DNA of 64,000 nucleotides, taken from the NCBI RefSeq assembly GCF_032118995.1, contig NC_092648.1:15218450-15282449 (forward strand). The letters run 5' to 3'. The number at the start of each line of letters is the position of its first letter. Within the stretch, counting starts at the first letter, position 1. Source of the DNA: Asterias amurensis. Its lineage: Eukaryota > Echinodermata > Asteroidea > Forcipulatida > Asteriidae. Below are positions 24,254-35,254 of this stretch, one piece after another. The notes under the pieces were generated by a model. It saw nothing but the letters and a program-made list of their open reading frames with translations. It had not been told where the DNA came from and ran no database searches. A program made the translations under genes and the position numbers.

Positions 24254-25125
24254 TACAGAAAATAATTCCTCTTTCCTCCGCAGCGAAATAGAACCTATTT
24301 TCACAGGTAATAACAACCATTTAATTTTTTATCTTCCCCAGATATCAACTCATTCTTCAACGGCTTTGAAGACAGGTTAAGTATATGATAGGGTTGGTAA
24401 GTTCTCCTTCCAAGAAAATAAAAACTTTACAGAAAATAATTCCTCTTTCCTCCGCAGCGAAATAGAACCTATTTTCACAGGTAATAACAACCATTTAATT
24501 TTTTTCTTCCCCAGATATCAACTCATTCTTCAACGGCTTTGAAGACAGGTTAAGTATATGATAGGGTTGGTAAGTTCTCCTTCCAAGAAAATAAAAACTT
24601 TACAGAAAATAATTCCTCTTTCCTCCGCAGCGAAATAGAACCTATTTTCACAGGTAATAACAACCATTTAATTTTTTTCTTCCCCAGATATCAACTCATT
24701 CTTCAACGGCTTTGAAGACAGGTTAAGTATATGATAGGGTTGGTAAGTTCTCCTTCCAAGAAAATAAAAACTTTACAGAAAATAATTCCTCTTTCCTCCG
24801 CAGCGAAATAGAACCTATTTTCACAGGTAATAACAACCATTTAATTTTTTTCTTCCCCAGATATCAACTCATTCTTCAACGGCTTTGAAGACAGGTTAAG
24901 TATATGATAGGGTTGGTAAGTTCTCCTTCCAAGAAAATAAAAACTTTACAGAAAATAATTCCTCTTTCTTCCGCAGCGAAATAGAACCTATTTTCACAGG
25001 TAATAACAACCATTTAATTTTCTTCCCCAGATATCAACTCATTCTTCAACGGCTTTGAAGACAGGTTAAGTATATGGTAGGGTTGGTAAGTTCTCCTTCC
25101 AAGAAAATAAAAACTTTCTATTCAC
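24254..25125 (+). repeat. 173-bp tandem repeat, five units, with splice-like signals
   Basis: The word GTATATGATAGGGTTGG starts at 24381, 24554, 24727, 24900 and 25070 (steps 173, 173, 173, 170), and units are nearly identical. Each holds CCTCCGCAG, a 23-nt segment ending CACAG|GTAATA, then TTCTTCCCCAG and a 34-nt segment ending GACAG|GTTAAG, then GGTAAGT. Copy A has a single diverged unit at about 15850-16010. The two segments sum to 57 nt, a multiple of three, and are open in one frame. However, the 34-nt gap between them is very short for an intron. Confidence 0.85.
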
Positions 25126-25352
25126 AGATACTTACCTTTTCTGTTTTGTCTTCTCGTAACTTCAATTCCTGACTGTCGATGACACATTACATAATGATGG
25201 CATTTCTGGGACACTGTCGATCACAGAGTTTGGTAAGTTAGAGCAGCCTCAGGTACTTTGTGGATGGCCTACAAGACTAACATTCAGTGTTGAAGTTGAG
25301 ACCTCAAAGTCCAACACAGAGACCCTGACATCCGAGGGGGAGACCGAGACCA

Positions 25353-25597
25353 GGGCCCAATTTCATAGAGCTGCTCAGGACAAAACGTTGCTTAGCATAA
25401 AATTGTTGCCTTGATGATAAAAAAAAGGATTACCAACTGAATTTCCAAGTGATATTCAGGACAAGCAAACAACAGCTGAATACCAGTCACAAGCAATATG
25501 CAACAAATGGAAATTTGCTTACTGTTTTTATCAAGGAAGAAATGCTAAGCAAATGCTAAGCAAATTTGTGTGCTTAGCAGCTCTATGAAATTGGGTC
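25353..25597. mobile_element. MITE family 4 (GGGCCCAATTTCATAGAGCTG ends)
   Basis: GGGCCCAATTTCATAGAGCT at the left pairs with AGCTCTATGAAATTGGG at the right; length about 245 bp. The interior carries TTGCTTAGCA and AGCAAACAACAGCTGAATACC words shared by the other copies. Confidence 0.8.
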
Positions 25598-26872
25598 TCG
25601 AGATCTAAAACACTGCTATATTGTTAAGTACTTTTCTCAACCTCATTTGTTATTGTTCTTTGTAGGTTCCATTTTCTTCAGCCGAGGATCCCTGTCTTTG
25701 TAGTTGGCGTCTGATCTGAGTGGAGCTACATTTGTACCATGCAGTGGATTTTGGTATTGTATATATATTAACACGTCTTTTTTTCTTTTTTCTTTTACAA
25801 TAACAAATAAGAACTGAAGATAAAATTACCTAAAAATTTACTTCAAAATAAACAAGGAAATGACTGGTTTCGGGCTAAAAAGTTAAAATCTGAAACATTA
25901 CAAATTACGATGAAATATCTTAGTGCACGTTATTTATACAAAAATAAATTGTTAATTTACAAAAACCCAATTTTTAAACTTGTGTTTTCTGGAAAATCTT
26001 GCAGCTGTTTTATCATGACTTTTTAACTCAAAGTAATTAAATGCTGAAAATATGGACTATAGTCTACAAGCTCTGCTACTTTTAAAAAGTATCCCTCTGC
26101 ATTAACGCATTTACTTCATTCTCAACTCTTAATCTTTACATATAAAGTAATTTTTTTAAATTTACTTTCTTTCGTTAATAATGTGAAATAAATAAACCTG
26201 AAAACTTCAACCTGAAGTTCCTTGAAAGGGTCTGTATACATTTGGTAATAATTATGACTCTGAAAACCAATGGCAACAACAACTAATTACTTGGTAAAGT
26301 ACAGCAGCTTTGGCTAGTCTGCATATTGAGAAACCTTTTACTTTGAAGTATTGCAGTTATGGACATATTATGTACATCACTTTTAAACCCCAAAAGTTGA
26401 TTTTGTATTCAACTACAGATTGTTCTTCCCACGTGGACAAAACAACTCAAGAATTTCTGCAAGAACTCTACAACCTTTTGAAATGTAATTTTCACAGGTC
26501 AGTAAAACTTATTATTATGGTATCTAAAACTGTAAAGGTTCAAATTCATCATCATCATCATTTAGGTTATGTTCATCCAGTGTTTATTCTCATGTAAATG
26601 CCATTCGTTTCTATTTCTTGCAGTTCTTGTCCATGTTGATCCAGCTTAAACCCTGATGTCATCTCTCCATGTTCTTCTCTGTCTTACCTCTTTTCCTTTT
26701 CCCTGTCTTTGGTTGCCAATCCATTATTCTTGTTGTCCATCTGTTGTCACTCTTCCAGCAGTGTGTCCAGCCCAACTACATATAGCTTATATAGTTGTCC
26801 TTATTAAGGTTCCTATTATTTAATCCCTTTTACCTTTTATTTAGTGGAAGGGCGCATAAATCAAACCACACA

Positions 26873-27020
26873 AAGACTATGGGACACTTTGGGATGCTAG
26901 GTGGCAGCAGACTTACCAGGTAAATTTCCATTGTTTACGTAGTTCTGAGCGTGCGCACATGACCGAGAACAATGGATTTTACCTGGTAAGTCTGCTGCCA
27001 CCATGCGTCCCAAAAGTCTA
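26873..27020. mobile_element. Foldback element with 35-bp arms
   Basis: The left arm at 26901-26935 begins GTGGCAGCAGACTTACC. The right arm at 26969-27002 is nearly its exact reverse complement. A weaker outer pair, GGGACACTTTGGGATGC / GCGTCCCAAAAGTC, extends the palindrome. No other copy in the window. Confidence 0.75.
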
Positions 27021-27570
27021 CCAATAAGGCATTTCTCCAAAGTGTAAAGGCCAGGGAAGTCAAAATTATTGATATCCCAGGATAGACCATTCCAAATACC
27101 TAATGAGGGGTGGGGTCGGGTGCCAGAGTTGTAATTATGATTTTAGTGACTTTTTTTTCAAAACATCTTGGGTGGTGTGATAGTGAATTGTTGACCTTTT
27201 TCTCATCCGGGAAAATAACCTGATAAACGATCGAGTGTTTCCACGTCCTTAAGAGCTTAGGTAATTTAGGAAACAAATCAATTACTAAGTAGAATAACAA
27301 AGGGCTCAAATAATCCTAGACAATTCCTGGGCATGAGGTGAACAATTTTGGAAAATGCACCAAAAATATTTTTTAAATATTCTATTGGATGGTGTGGCAG
27401 TAAAAGTTGGAACCTTGAAGCATTGGGATAAAGTAGGGGTTGCCTCATACATATTGTTGCACTACTAATTAGTAGGCCTATACACGGACAATTTTTCTTC
27501 AAGTGATGTGATATGAGTACATTTTTTTTTTTCAATTACAATAATACAATGCTTACTCTTTTGTCTTGTT
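27021..27570. other. Unassigned stretch inside copy B
   Basis: A/T-rich, no gene or repeat match recognised. Confidence 0.35.
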
Positions 27571-27928
27571 ATTAATTTTAGCAATTAGTACATGAGATGC
27601 CAAGACACAAGGAGAGGTCACTCACAGGTCAACTCACCATCTTAAGTGAAGAGAGTAAGGTCAGTGTCATTGAATGAGAGAGCACCTGGACAGAGCCAAC
27701 AAGTCATCCATCTATTCCTCAGTCTTGAGAGTAGACTTTTTGACAAGCTGTTAAATGTCTGTCGCTATGAATCCATGCGGACTTTCTCCGCGACAGACCA
27801 TTTATGACTTGTCCGCAAGTCAATCTTGAGAGTGGCTTTATTTGCACAACTAGCAATAATGAGCTGCATACCAAGATTTGATGAGACGGCACCTCCACAA
27901 TCATTGTCCTTTCATCCCTGGTGCCCTT

Positions 27929-28155
27929 TGGCCCAATTCCATGGCTCTGTACCGCCAATTCCGCTTACTATCACCATTCTCTGCTTACTGTGCAAGCGCT
28001 GAATTTCTGCGCTAGCTGTGTAAGTGAAGAATCCCTAGTAAGGTGGAGTACGCACTGGGCAAGCGAAAATTCCCTGCTAACCTGTGACATACGCTTGACG
28101 TAAGCGCCAAATTCTTTGCTTATTGTAAGCATGCAGAGCCATGAAATTGGGCCCT
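27929..28155. mobile_element. MITE family 4b (GGCCCAATTCCATGGCTCTG ends)
   Basis: GGCCCAATTCCATGGCTCTG pairs with CAGAGCCATGAAATTGGGCC. The interior has a CTTACTGTGCAAGCG / CGCTTGACGTAAGCG inverted pair. It is a distinct subfamily of family 4; eroded relatives lie at 8985-9345 and 9795-10095. Confidence 0.7.
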
Positions 28156-28465
28156 TATGAGGTAGCTCGACCCATCTTGAGCACTTGAGCCATAAATGTA
28201 GCTTGATATGTAGTCTCTACTTAAATGTTAAGGAATTTGAGAAGTTTCATCAAAGAAAAATGGTTTAGGTGACAGCTGGAATCAACACACAGACCAAAAA
28301 AAATATCAAGTTGGAATTGAACCCACATCTTTCCTACTAGAAAAAAAGTGTGGGCTTAATTGTAACTCAGTGCTAGTGGATTTCTTGCCATGGAATCCTG
28401 AAAGACCTGAGGATAATTTGCTTCAAGTTTTATAAACCACAAGGAAAAAGCGACTGTGTTAATTT
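28156..28465. other. Stretch with a B-box-like relic
   Basis: TTGGAATTGAACCCACATC near 28311 looks like an eroded minus-strand tRNA T-arm. No gene recognised. Confidence 0.3.
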
Positions 28466-28615
28466 TAATGATTTGGGGTTGAACAAAGAAAAATTTACTC
28501 TAGTGGGACTCGAACCAAACAGCCTCCGGAATAACGTGCTGTTGCTGTACCAAGTGTGGCTTGGTTGAGTCCCACTCTGGTAATGTTTTGCTTTGTTCAA
28601 CCCCAAATCATGATG
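28466..28615. mobile_element. Palindromic tRNA-derived SINE-like pair
   Basis: The left arm contains ATGATTTGGGGTTGAACAAA followed by TAGTGGGACTCGAACC. The right arm is its inverted counterpart, TGGTTGAGTCCCACTCTGG followed by TTTGTTCAACCCCAAATCAT. Both arms carry a B-box-like word (GGTTCGAGTCCC or GGTTGAGTCCC), so two tRNA-derived units appear head to head. Confidence 0.6.
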
Positions 28616-28676
28616 ATTTGCTGCATTATGTTCTAACAGTTGTGGACATGTACATTAGAGAGGGAGGTTCAAATCC

Positions 28677-28925
28677 AGGGCCCAATTTCATAAAGCCTGT
28701 AAGCACAAACAGTTAGCTTAGCAAGAAATTTCTTCCTTAATAAAAACAGGATTTCCAACCAAATTTTCATGTGATTTTCTGGATAAGCAAACAACAGCTG
28801 AATGCCAGTAACAAGCAATATGCAACAAATTAAAATTAATCGGTTGGTAATCTTGTTTTTTATTGAGGAAGAAATCTCATGCTGCGCAAATTTTTGTGCT
28901 TACAGGCTTTATGAATTTGGGCCCA
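28677..28925. mobile_element. MITE family 4 copy
   Basis: GGGCCCAATTTCATAAAGCC at the left and GGCTTTATGAATTTGGGCCC at the right; the interior AAGCAAACAACAGCTGAATG is shared with 25353-25597. Confidence 0.8.
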
Positions 28926-29040
28926 GGCTGTGGAGGTGGGAGTTGAACCCAAAACTGTCTACTTTCTAGAGTACTTTCTAGTTGGAAGTTGTGGGTTCGA
29001 TCCCATTCTAAAGAACCAGGGGATTTTTTGTTTTACATGG
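28926..29040 (+). mobile_element. tRNA-derived SINE-like relic
   Basis: GTGGGTTCGATCCCATTC is a good B-box/T-arm, preceded by TCTAGTTGGAAGTT. A second, inverted relic (GAGTTGAACCC) lies just upstream. There is no complete cloverleaf. Confidence 0.35.
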
Positions 29041-29295
29041 GGTCTGAATGCACTTGTAGGTATTCTTTGCCTCATTCAGGGTCCACACAGTTATGGACAA
29101 TCCTGGTGGCAAGAGTCATGACATCTGTACAACCCCTCATTCAAGCTTCGAAATTGCCCAAAACATGTGCATAGGTTTCCAGTAAAAGTTGTTTCATAGT
29201 TTGGTAGTGAAAACTTAACGCAAAGACATAAACATTTGATTTCCATTGATTTTGAATGAAAGATTTTATCTTTAAAATCAGTTATGATACAATGG

Positions 29296-29659
29296 TTTAA
29301 AGACACTGGACACTACTGGTAATTGTCAAAGACCAGTCTTCTCACTTGGTGTATCTCAACATATGCATAAAAAACTATGAAAATTTGAGCTCAATTGCGT
29401 GATAATATTAACAGAAAAAACACCCTTGTCCCACGAAGTTGTGTGCTTTCAGATGCTTGATTTCAAGACCTCAAAATCTAATTCTGAGGTCTCGAAATCA
29501 AATTCGTGGAAAATTACTTCGTTAGAACTGTGTCACTTCAGAGGGAGCCGTTTCTCACAATGCTTTATGCTATCAACCTCTCCCCATTACTTGTTACCAA
29601 GTAAGGTTTTATGCTTAACATTATTTTGAGTCATTACCAATAGTGTCTACTGTCTTTAA
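29296..29659. mobile_element. MITE family 1 copy
   Basis: TTTAAAGACACTGGACACTACTGGTAATT-type left end and ATTACCAATAGTGTCTACTG..CTTTAA right end. The centre has an exact short inverted pair built on GAGGTCTCGAAATCAAATTC and its complement, so the whole element can fold. Confidence 0.85.
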
Positions 29660-31729
29660 TGTGGTTGATTACTGCATGTTCTGAAATTGAGATAGAAATT
29701 TATCGGTGCATCTTTTTCCAAAATGTGTTCATGGAAAAAGGGGCACCCTGGGCCTATCTTTGTCTTTTTAGTGTGATGGCTATAAACAATGTGCATTGTT
29801 TAAATAGGAGTTTGCCATTATGAGCCTCCTGCATTTTTGTTTGTATATTGACTCACTCTACACAACCTAACTATGAGTTTGATTACCTTGCACTTGCAGT
29901 AAGATTTTTGTTTATACATTGAGCTCTAACTTGTACATGAACCAATCAATTAAAGGGAAAACTTTTCTGAAATGCTTTGAGTATGAATATCTTATTTTAA
30001 TGTGTTTTATTATTAATTTGTCTTACTAGGCAGTGAGTTAAGTGTTATAACAAAGAACATATCAATCAAGAGTTAAAAGCAGTTTCTTAGATTTGATTGT
30101 AGATTTACATTGATTCTTGAATACTTGAAAACAATTGGTGGGGGGGGGCGTCAAATAAGATGTTTGTAATTATTTAATAGTTTGGATGCCCGCCTGCAAA
30201 AAGGATGAACAGTTAAATTACCCTAATGACTTGGAGGGTGTCAACGATAACATAGTATTCTAGTTAACAAACTGATACTTTAAGGGAAATAGTCTGGTCA
30301 CTTTTTATAAGTTGAAAATTAACACCATCGGTGTCTTATTCTGACAAAGCTGGCTGCAGTGTAATTTTCCCACTTAGCCCAGCCCCTCCCACCTGCGCAA
30401 AGATAATTACGCCCTCTTTCTAGAAGCATTAAACAAAATTGATAATTATTTAAAATGCCGCCCTCTAGTGGTCTGCCAACATCATTCCTCGCTCTTTTAT
30501 TAGCGAGTTTTCGATTTTGGGCAAGGAGCACACAGGACGGGAGAGAGCATTCTCACGCTTGAGTGCTCCCGGCAGGTCATTTCAAATGACTATTTGATTG
30601 GAGGTGTGTTAGCATTCTGATTTTTGTAGAAAAAAAGAGAAAAATCAGCTAATAACTTACACAATTAATATCTGATGGCTTTAAAGGGCAGCACATATAT
30701 TTTTTATGTTTAGGGGTGGGGGTTGAGGTGGTCATCTTGTATAATACCCTGAATGGACCATTCCCTTTCAATAGAAAAGCAGTTTGAAGCTCTCGTACTC
30801 TGCAAAGTATCCCACCCCGTCGTATTTCAAAATGCATGTATTAGATTTTGTACTATTCCACACAATTTTGTTCGATTGTTGACATTAATAATTTGCTGGG
30901 ATAAATATCTTGGGTCTCAAATAATAATCACAACCTACAGCATAACTGAGTCTGGTTGAAGCATTGATTAGAGCCTAATCACGACATGAAGTTGCTGTTC
31001 TCGCCTCCAAAAAAAGTTCCCATTTCCGTCAACAAGTTTAAAGTTTGCTGCACTATTTCAAAACATTCGAGACAAACAAAATGTGCCCTTACACATGTTA
31101 CCCCCTTAACCCTGCGCTCCAATCCCAAAGTAAACATATACCCCAAGCCGGCCGCCGTCTACTCTGCAAGGTAACCATGACTCCATTCATTTTATCTGCT
31201 CACTCGTAGACCGGTGTTATTCACAATATAAACGGGCAACCCCCAAGCACAATGGATCTTTACCCTCATCAATGTAGGCAAATATCACCATTGGAATGTT
31301 AAAAAAAATTGTATGCCTTTTGTGAGAGTGTAACCTTGGGTTTCACTTTGACCCCTTTCTCTTTGTTCCGAAGGTACGACACCAAGTTTTAGGTTTTTTT
31401 AAAAGCCTTTTCAAAACAAAAAAAACTTGCTCTCACCGACAATTGATTTTTTTTCAGCGCGTACCCCACGCTGTTAATCCGCTATGTAAAAATAACAGCA
31501 GTATTAGTTCCCATGGATTCAGTTTAGTGTTTAATTTTGTTTGGCAATATTCGTGCTTTGATTTTAGACATTGCAAAAATGAAAAATCCTCTGTAATGTG
31601 AAAGAAAAAAAATTATAATATTGTTGAAAATTATGTTGAGACTTATAAATGTAAAACTGTCCCGTGAATAACAACTACTAAAAAATTCAATTTCAAACCA
31701 GTGGTTTACTTTGTAAATCATGCACACCA
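29660..31729. other. Long stretch without a recognised gene
   Basis: A/T-rich. It contains a G-run near 30140 and a CCGCCCTCTAGTGG word near 30460 that recalls the GACACCGTTA unit. A few short open frames (for example 30986-31174) have no recognisable domain. I see no supported gene. Confidence 0.4.
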
Positions 31730-31974
31730 TGGCCCAATTTCATAGAGCTGCTTAAGCAAAACAATTTGCTTAAGCACGAAAATAGCTTGCTTATTTTACA
31801 CATGTTACTGGCAAAAATGTCATGCCATATACATTGCTTGTGACTGGTATTTAGCTGTTGTTTACTTAGCATAACAATTGAGTGGAGTCTTGGCCGGTAA
31901 TCTGATTTTACAAAGCAAAGATTTTTTTGCTTGAGCAAAAATTTTTGCTTAAGCAGCTCTATGAAATTGGGCCC
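31730..31974. mobile_element. MITE family 4 copy
   Basis: GGCCCAATTTCATAGAGCTG then CTTAAGCAAAA at the left; the exact inverted order at the right. About 245 bp. Confidence 0.85.
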
Positions 31975-33658
31975 TGCAAAGAGTCTCTGCTATATAATGG
32001 ATTTTGTTGTGTAACAAAAAGCTTATCCTACTTAATAAGCTTATCCTATACTCAAGCTTAGTGTTGGCCTTATCCATAATGTATATGCAATTAGGTCCTA
32101 TGCCAATAAATTTGAAAAAATTATACTGTAATAATTTATGACAACACCTTTTGTTGATGAAAAGAAAACTCTCGGTATTTATTTTTTCGCATAACACAAA
32201 AACATCAAGACAGTTAGTGAGCACAGAATGTAGGCTCGGAATTTATTCTTAACTCAAACTATCTGCCACAGCACAGTTCTATATTCTATGATTTTCTATC
32301 GGATATGGGAGAAGATTCAACATAGGAAGACTAATACAACGTTGTACATTTAATTGTGCATAGGGTAACTGTATATTATAAGCACCAGTGATGACCGAAT
32401 TATATAAACAACAACAACAACAACAACGATAACACCCAGGCATTTTATGAAATATCGGATCAGCTATTTTTATACGATCTTCCTGAGAACTTGAATCTGC
32501 TTGAAAAGGCCCACGCACCCCTTCAGTAAAAGATGAATATACGCAACATTAATATAGAATACAACTGTAACACTCAAAAACTAATTTGTTTTAGATTGCA
32601 TGTGCACAAACAGTTTAGAAGAATAAAACAGATTTGACAAGACAAGTAAAGCTGGTGAGTCACATTTCCGTGTAACAAAAAACAACAGTTTTAAATAAGT
32701 ATAGTGTACATTTACTATCGCCAAGTACAAGCTACCTATAACCCTGCCCCGCCCCTAACCTTCCACCCCACCCTAAATAATCTTAATCTGCTCGTTGACC
32801 ATCCAAATTTGCACAAAAGTATACAATGTCGAATGTTGACCCTCAAAAATGACACGTATTGAAGAAAGACTTCTTGGTAGTAAAAATCAATACATTTTTT
32901 CATCCACTTCTTAATAGCCCAATCCAAGTACCTTATAATATATTATTATACATAGGCCTACTGGAAATAACCTTCCGGTTCTTTGTTAACACAAAACTGC
33001 CTGCTGATAAATACAATACATCAACAACACAAGCTTAACACAGTGAAAATTATTATTCTTTGTATCGTTTCAAAACAGCTAGAGTTAAACCCCAGAATAA
33101 AGGTGGTATTGGCAAATTCATATCATCATTATGGCCCATAAAACATGTAAGCACAAAAACGTGTGCTTAGCTCAAACCAATTTTGCTTATAGGTAACCAG
33201 TCAGAAGCAAGAAATTTGCTAAGCAGTTTTTTCCTGCGTGACAGTATAATAAAATTAGGCCTGTTATTTGATTGACACATTTTGTCCAGATTGTTGCCTT
33301 CACGATTAAAGTGTGAATGGAAGTATCAAGCCCTCCCCCCTCAAACAATCTGTGTTTCCCAGTTTGAAATCGGAGCAGCCCAAGTATTAATTTCCTCTGG
33401 ACACTTTGCTACAGTTTCACATCGAGTGTGCCTATCAGATATTATAAATTGTGTATAAATAAAAAATGGAGATTATTCAAACAACCGACAGCATTACTGC
33501 GTATGGCTCTCAAACACCGTCAATGACAGACACTTCACGACTCGAGTAGCCAATGTTTGACCAAGGGAGCCACTGTGTGGATACGAAAATATTTCCAAAA
33601 ACAAAAACTATAATTGATTAGCATGATTTTCTCCTTTGTTATTTTCACGATAGACCAT
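31975..33658. other. Unassigned stretch with an eroded family-4 fragment
   Basis: No gene recognised. 33133-33260 has GGCCCATAAAACATGTAAGC and GCTTAGCTCAAACCAATTTTGC words of an eroded family-4 MITE. Confidence 0.4.
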
Positions 33659-33996
33659 TTTAAAGGCACTGGATTCTATTGGTAATCACTAAAAAATAAT
33701 TGTTAGCCTAAAAACATACTTGGTATTGGTAACAAGCAATGGAGAGAGCTGTTGATTGTGAGAAACGGCTCCCTCTGAAGTAACGTAGTTTTTGAGAAAA
33801 TTGTTCACTAAAATAATAAAACTTATAAAAGACTTTAGCTGAAAGCACACAAAATAATATAATGGAAACAAGGCTGTTTTTTCTTCCATTATTTTCTTGC
33901 AAATTCAATAAGCATTGAGCCCAAATTTTCACAGGTTTGTTATTGTGTGCGTATGTTGGGATTCACCAAGTGATTAAAAGTGTCCAGTGCCTTTAA
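33659..33996. mobile_element. MITE family 1 copy
   Basis: TTTAAAGGCACTGGATTC left end, GTGTCCAGTGCCTTTAA right end, and interior GAAACGGCTCCCTCTGAAGT. TTAA is present at both outer edges. Confidence 0.85.
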
Positions 33997-34373
33997 GTGG
34001 GTTGTTTTCCCCTTTTCGGTTTGGGTTATTTTGTTTGGGCAACTTTGATGTCAGAGGGTTGATCACAACATAGTTTTATTTTAAAGGCTGTTTATATGCC
34101 ACATGGTTCCCTTGGTGATGCTATATATTTAATTTTACTTTGTAAACATCATCACCAGAGCAAAACAACATAGACACAAAGCTTTGTGTGGCTATAAATA
34201 AATTCACAGGACACCAGTAACTCGGCATTCTCTCATTCAAATCCACTTAACCAATACCAAAGGTTGGGGAAATAATGGAGACCGTATCCGAGTTGGCTTC
34301 GACTGGATCACTGCGTGTACACTTCTTAGCAGCACCCTGAGCAAAAATGGAGCTGTAGCCCATATAGCCACAA
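33997..34373. other. Unassigned stretch
   Basis: No gene or known repeat recognised. Confidence 0.35.
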
Positions 34374-34954
34374 GGGCCAAATTTCATAAACTGTTAAAGG
34401 AACACGTTGCCTTGGATCGGACGAGTTGGTCAAAACAAAAGCGTTTGTAACCGTTTTTTATAAAATGCATATGGTTGGAAAGATGTTTGAAAAGTAGAAT
34501 ACAATGATCCACACAAGTTTGCCTCGAAATTGCGTGGTTTTCCCTCTACTGTGCGAACTAACATGGTCGGCCATTTATGGGAGTCAAAATTTTGACCCCC
34601 ATAAATGGCCGACGTGTTAGTCGACGAGGTAAAAGGAAAACCACGCAATTTCGAGGCATGTTTGTGTGGATCATTGTATTCTACTTTTACAACATCTTTC
34701 TACACATATGCATTTTATAAAAAACGGTTACAAACGCTTTTCAAAGACCAACTCGACCGATCCAAGGCAACGTGTTCCTTTAAGCAAAAAATACTGCTTG
34801 ATAAATTTATTTTCTGAGCAAAAATGAGTTTGGCATCAGATGCAACAATGTTAACTTCATGGAATTTTGGCTGGTAACCATTTTCTGTTAAGCAGAATTT
34901 GTATGTGCTTAGTAATTTGTTGTGCTTAATTAAAGGCTTTATGAAATTGTGGCC
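34374..34954. mobile_element. MITE family 4 copy interrupted by a family-2 MITE
   Basis: The left end GGGCCAAATTTCATAAACTG and right end GGCTTTATGAAATTGTGGCC belong together; removing 34398-34783 restores CTGTTAAGCAAAAAAT-like family-4 sequence. The younger element entered at a TTAA inside it. Confidence 0.85.
34398..34779. mobile_element. MITE family 2 (AGGAACACGTTGCC ends), nested, TTAA duplication
   Basis: It is a 382-bp near-perfect hairpin. AGGAACACGTTGCCTTGG at the left pairs with CCAAGGCAACGTGTTCCT at the right, with TTAA at 34394-34397 and again at 34780-34783. The centre is ATTTTGACCCCCATAAATGG opposite its complement. TTAA duplication is the hallmark of piggyBac-type transposases. 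The copy at 62893-63274 has the same length and differs at only a handful of bases. Confidence 0.95.
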
Positions 34955-35254
34955 AGTCCAGAACAGCAGGGAAAGAAAATGGCGTGCAGGAGAACAACGG
35001 TCTTTATAACAACCCAGTGCCATGGTGGGAGAAATCTCTATCAATAGTTTTAGAAAAGTAAATATCACTTTCATTGCACATGGGAATGCGTTAAAGGTCA
35101 ATACACAGTGATATTCCACTCCCGGTTAGTCACTCTTTATATTATATATACTGGTGTCATAAAAAGTGAACGTAATAAAAAACTTTCCATAAACACAATT
35201 TGGTAATACGACATTTTCAATCTATCCAACAAAACTTTAAAAATAGAAAGGTGT

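Larger units (their letters stand above)
23890..27735 (+). repeat. Duplicated multi-exon-like non-coding locus, copy B
   Basis: Islands match copy A in order: 23970-24200, the 173-bp unit (expanded five-fold here), 25150-25250, 25640-25760, and a last island about 27575-27730. That last island shares GAGAGAGCACCTGGACAGAGCCAA-like sequence with 17740-17800. A family-4 MITE (25353-25597) and a foldback (26873-27020) have inserted between islands. Only short frames are open. Confidence 0.55.

Noticed and set aside
24254..25125. CRISPR-like regular repeats
   Set aside because: The 173-bp units are tandem without variable spacers.
26310..26597. 95-codon plus-strand frame
   Set aside because: No recognisable domain, splice partner or conservation with copy A at the matching place; A/T-rich chance ORF.
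34430..35119. Paired short frames with sequence like GKPRNFEA on both strands
   Set aside because: They lie in the family-2 MITE, whose arms are mutual complements, so both strands show the same mock peptide. The same happens at 62940-63291 and 58500-58697.
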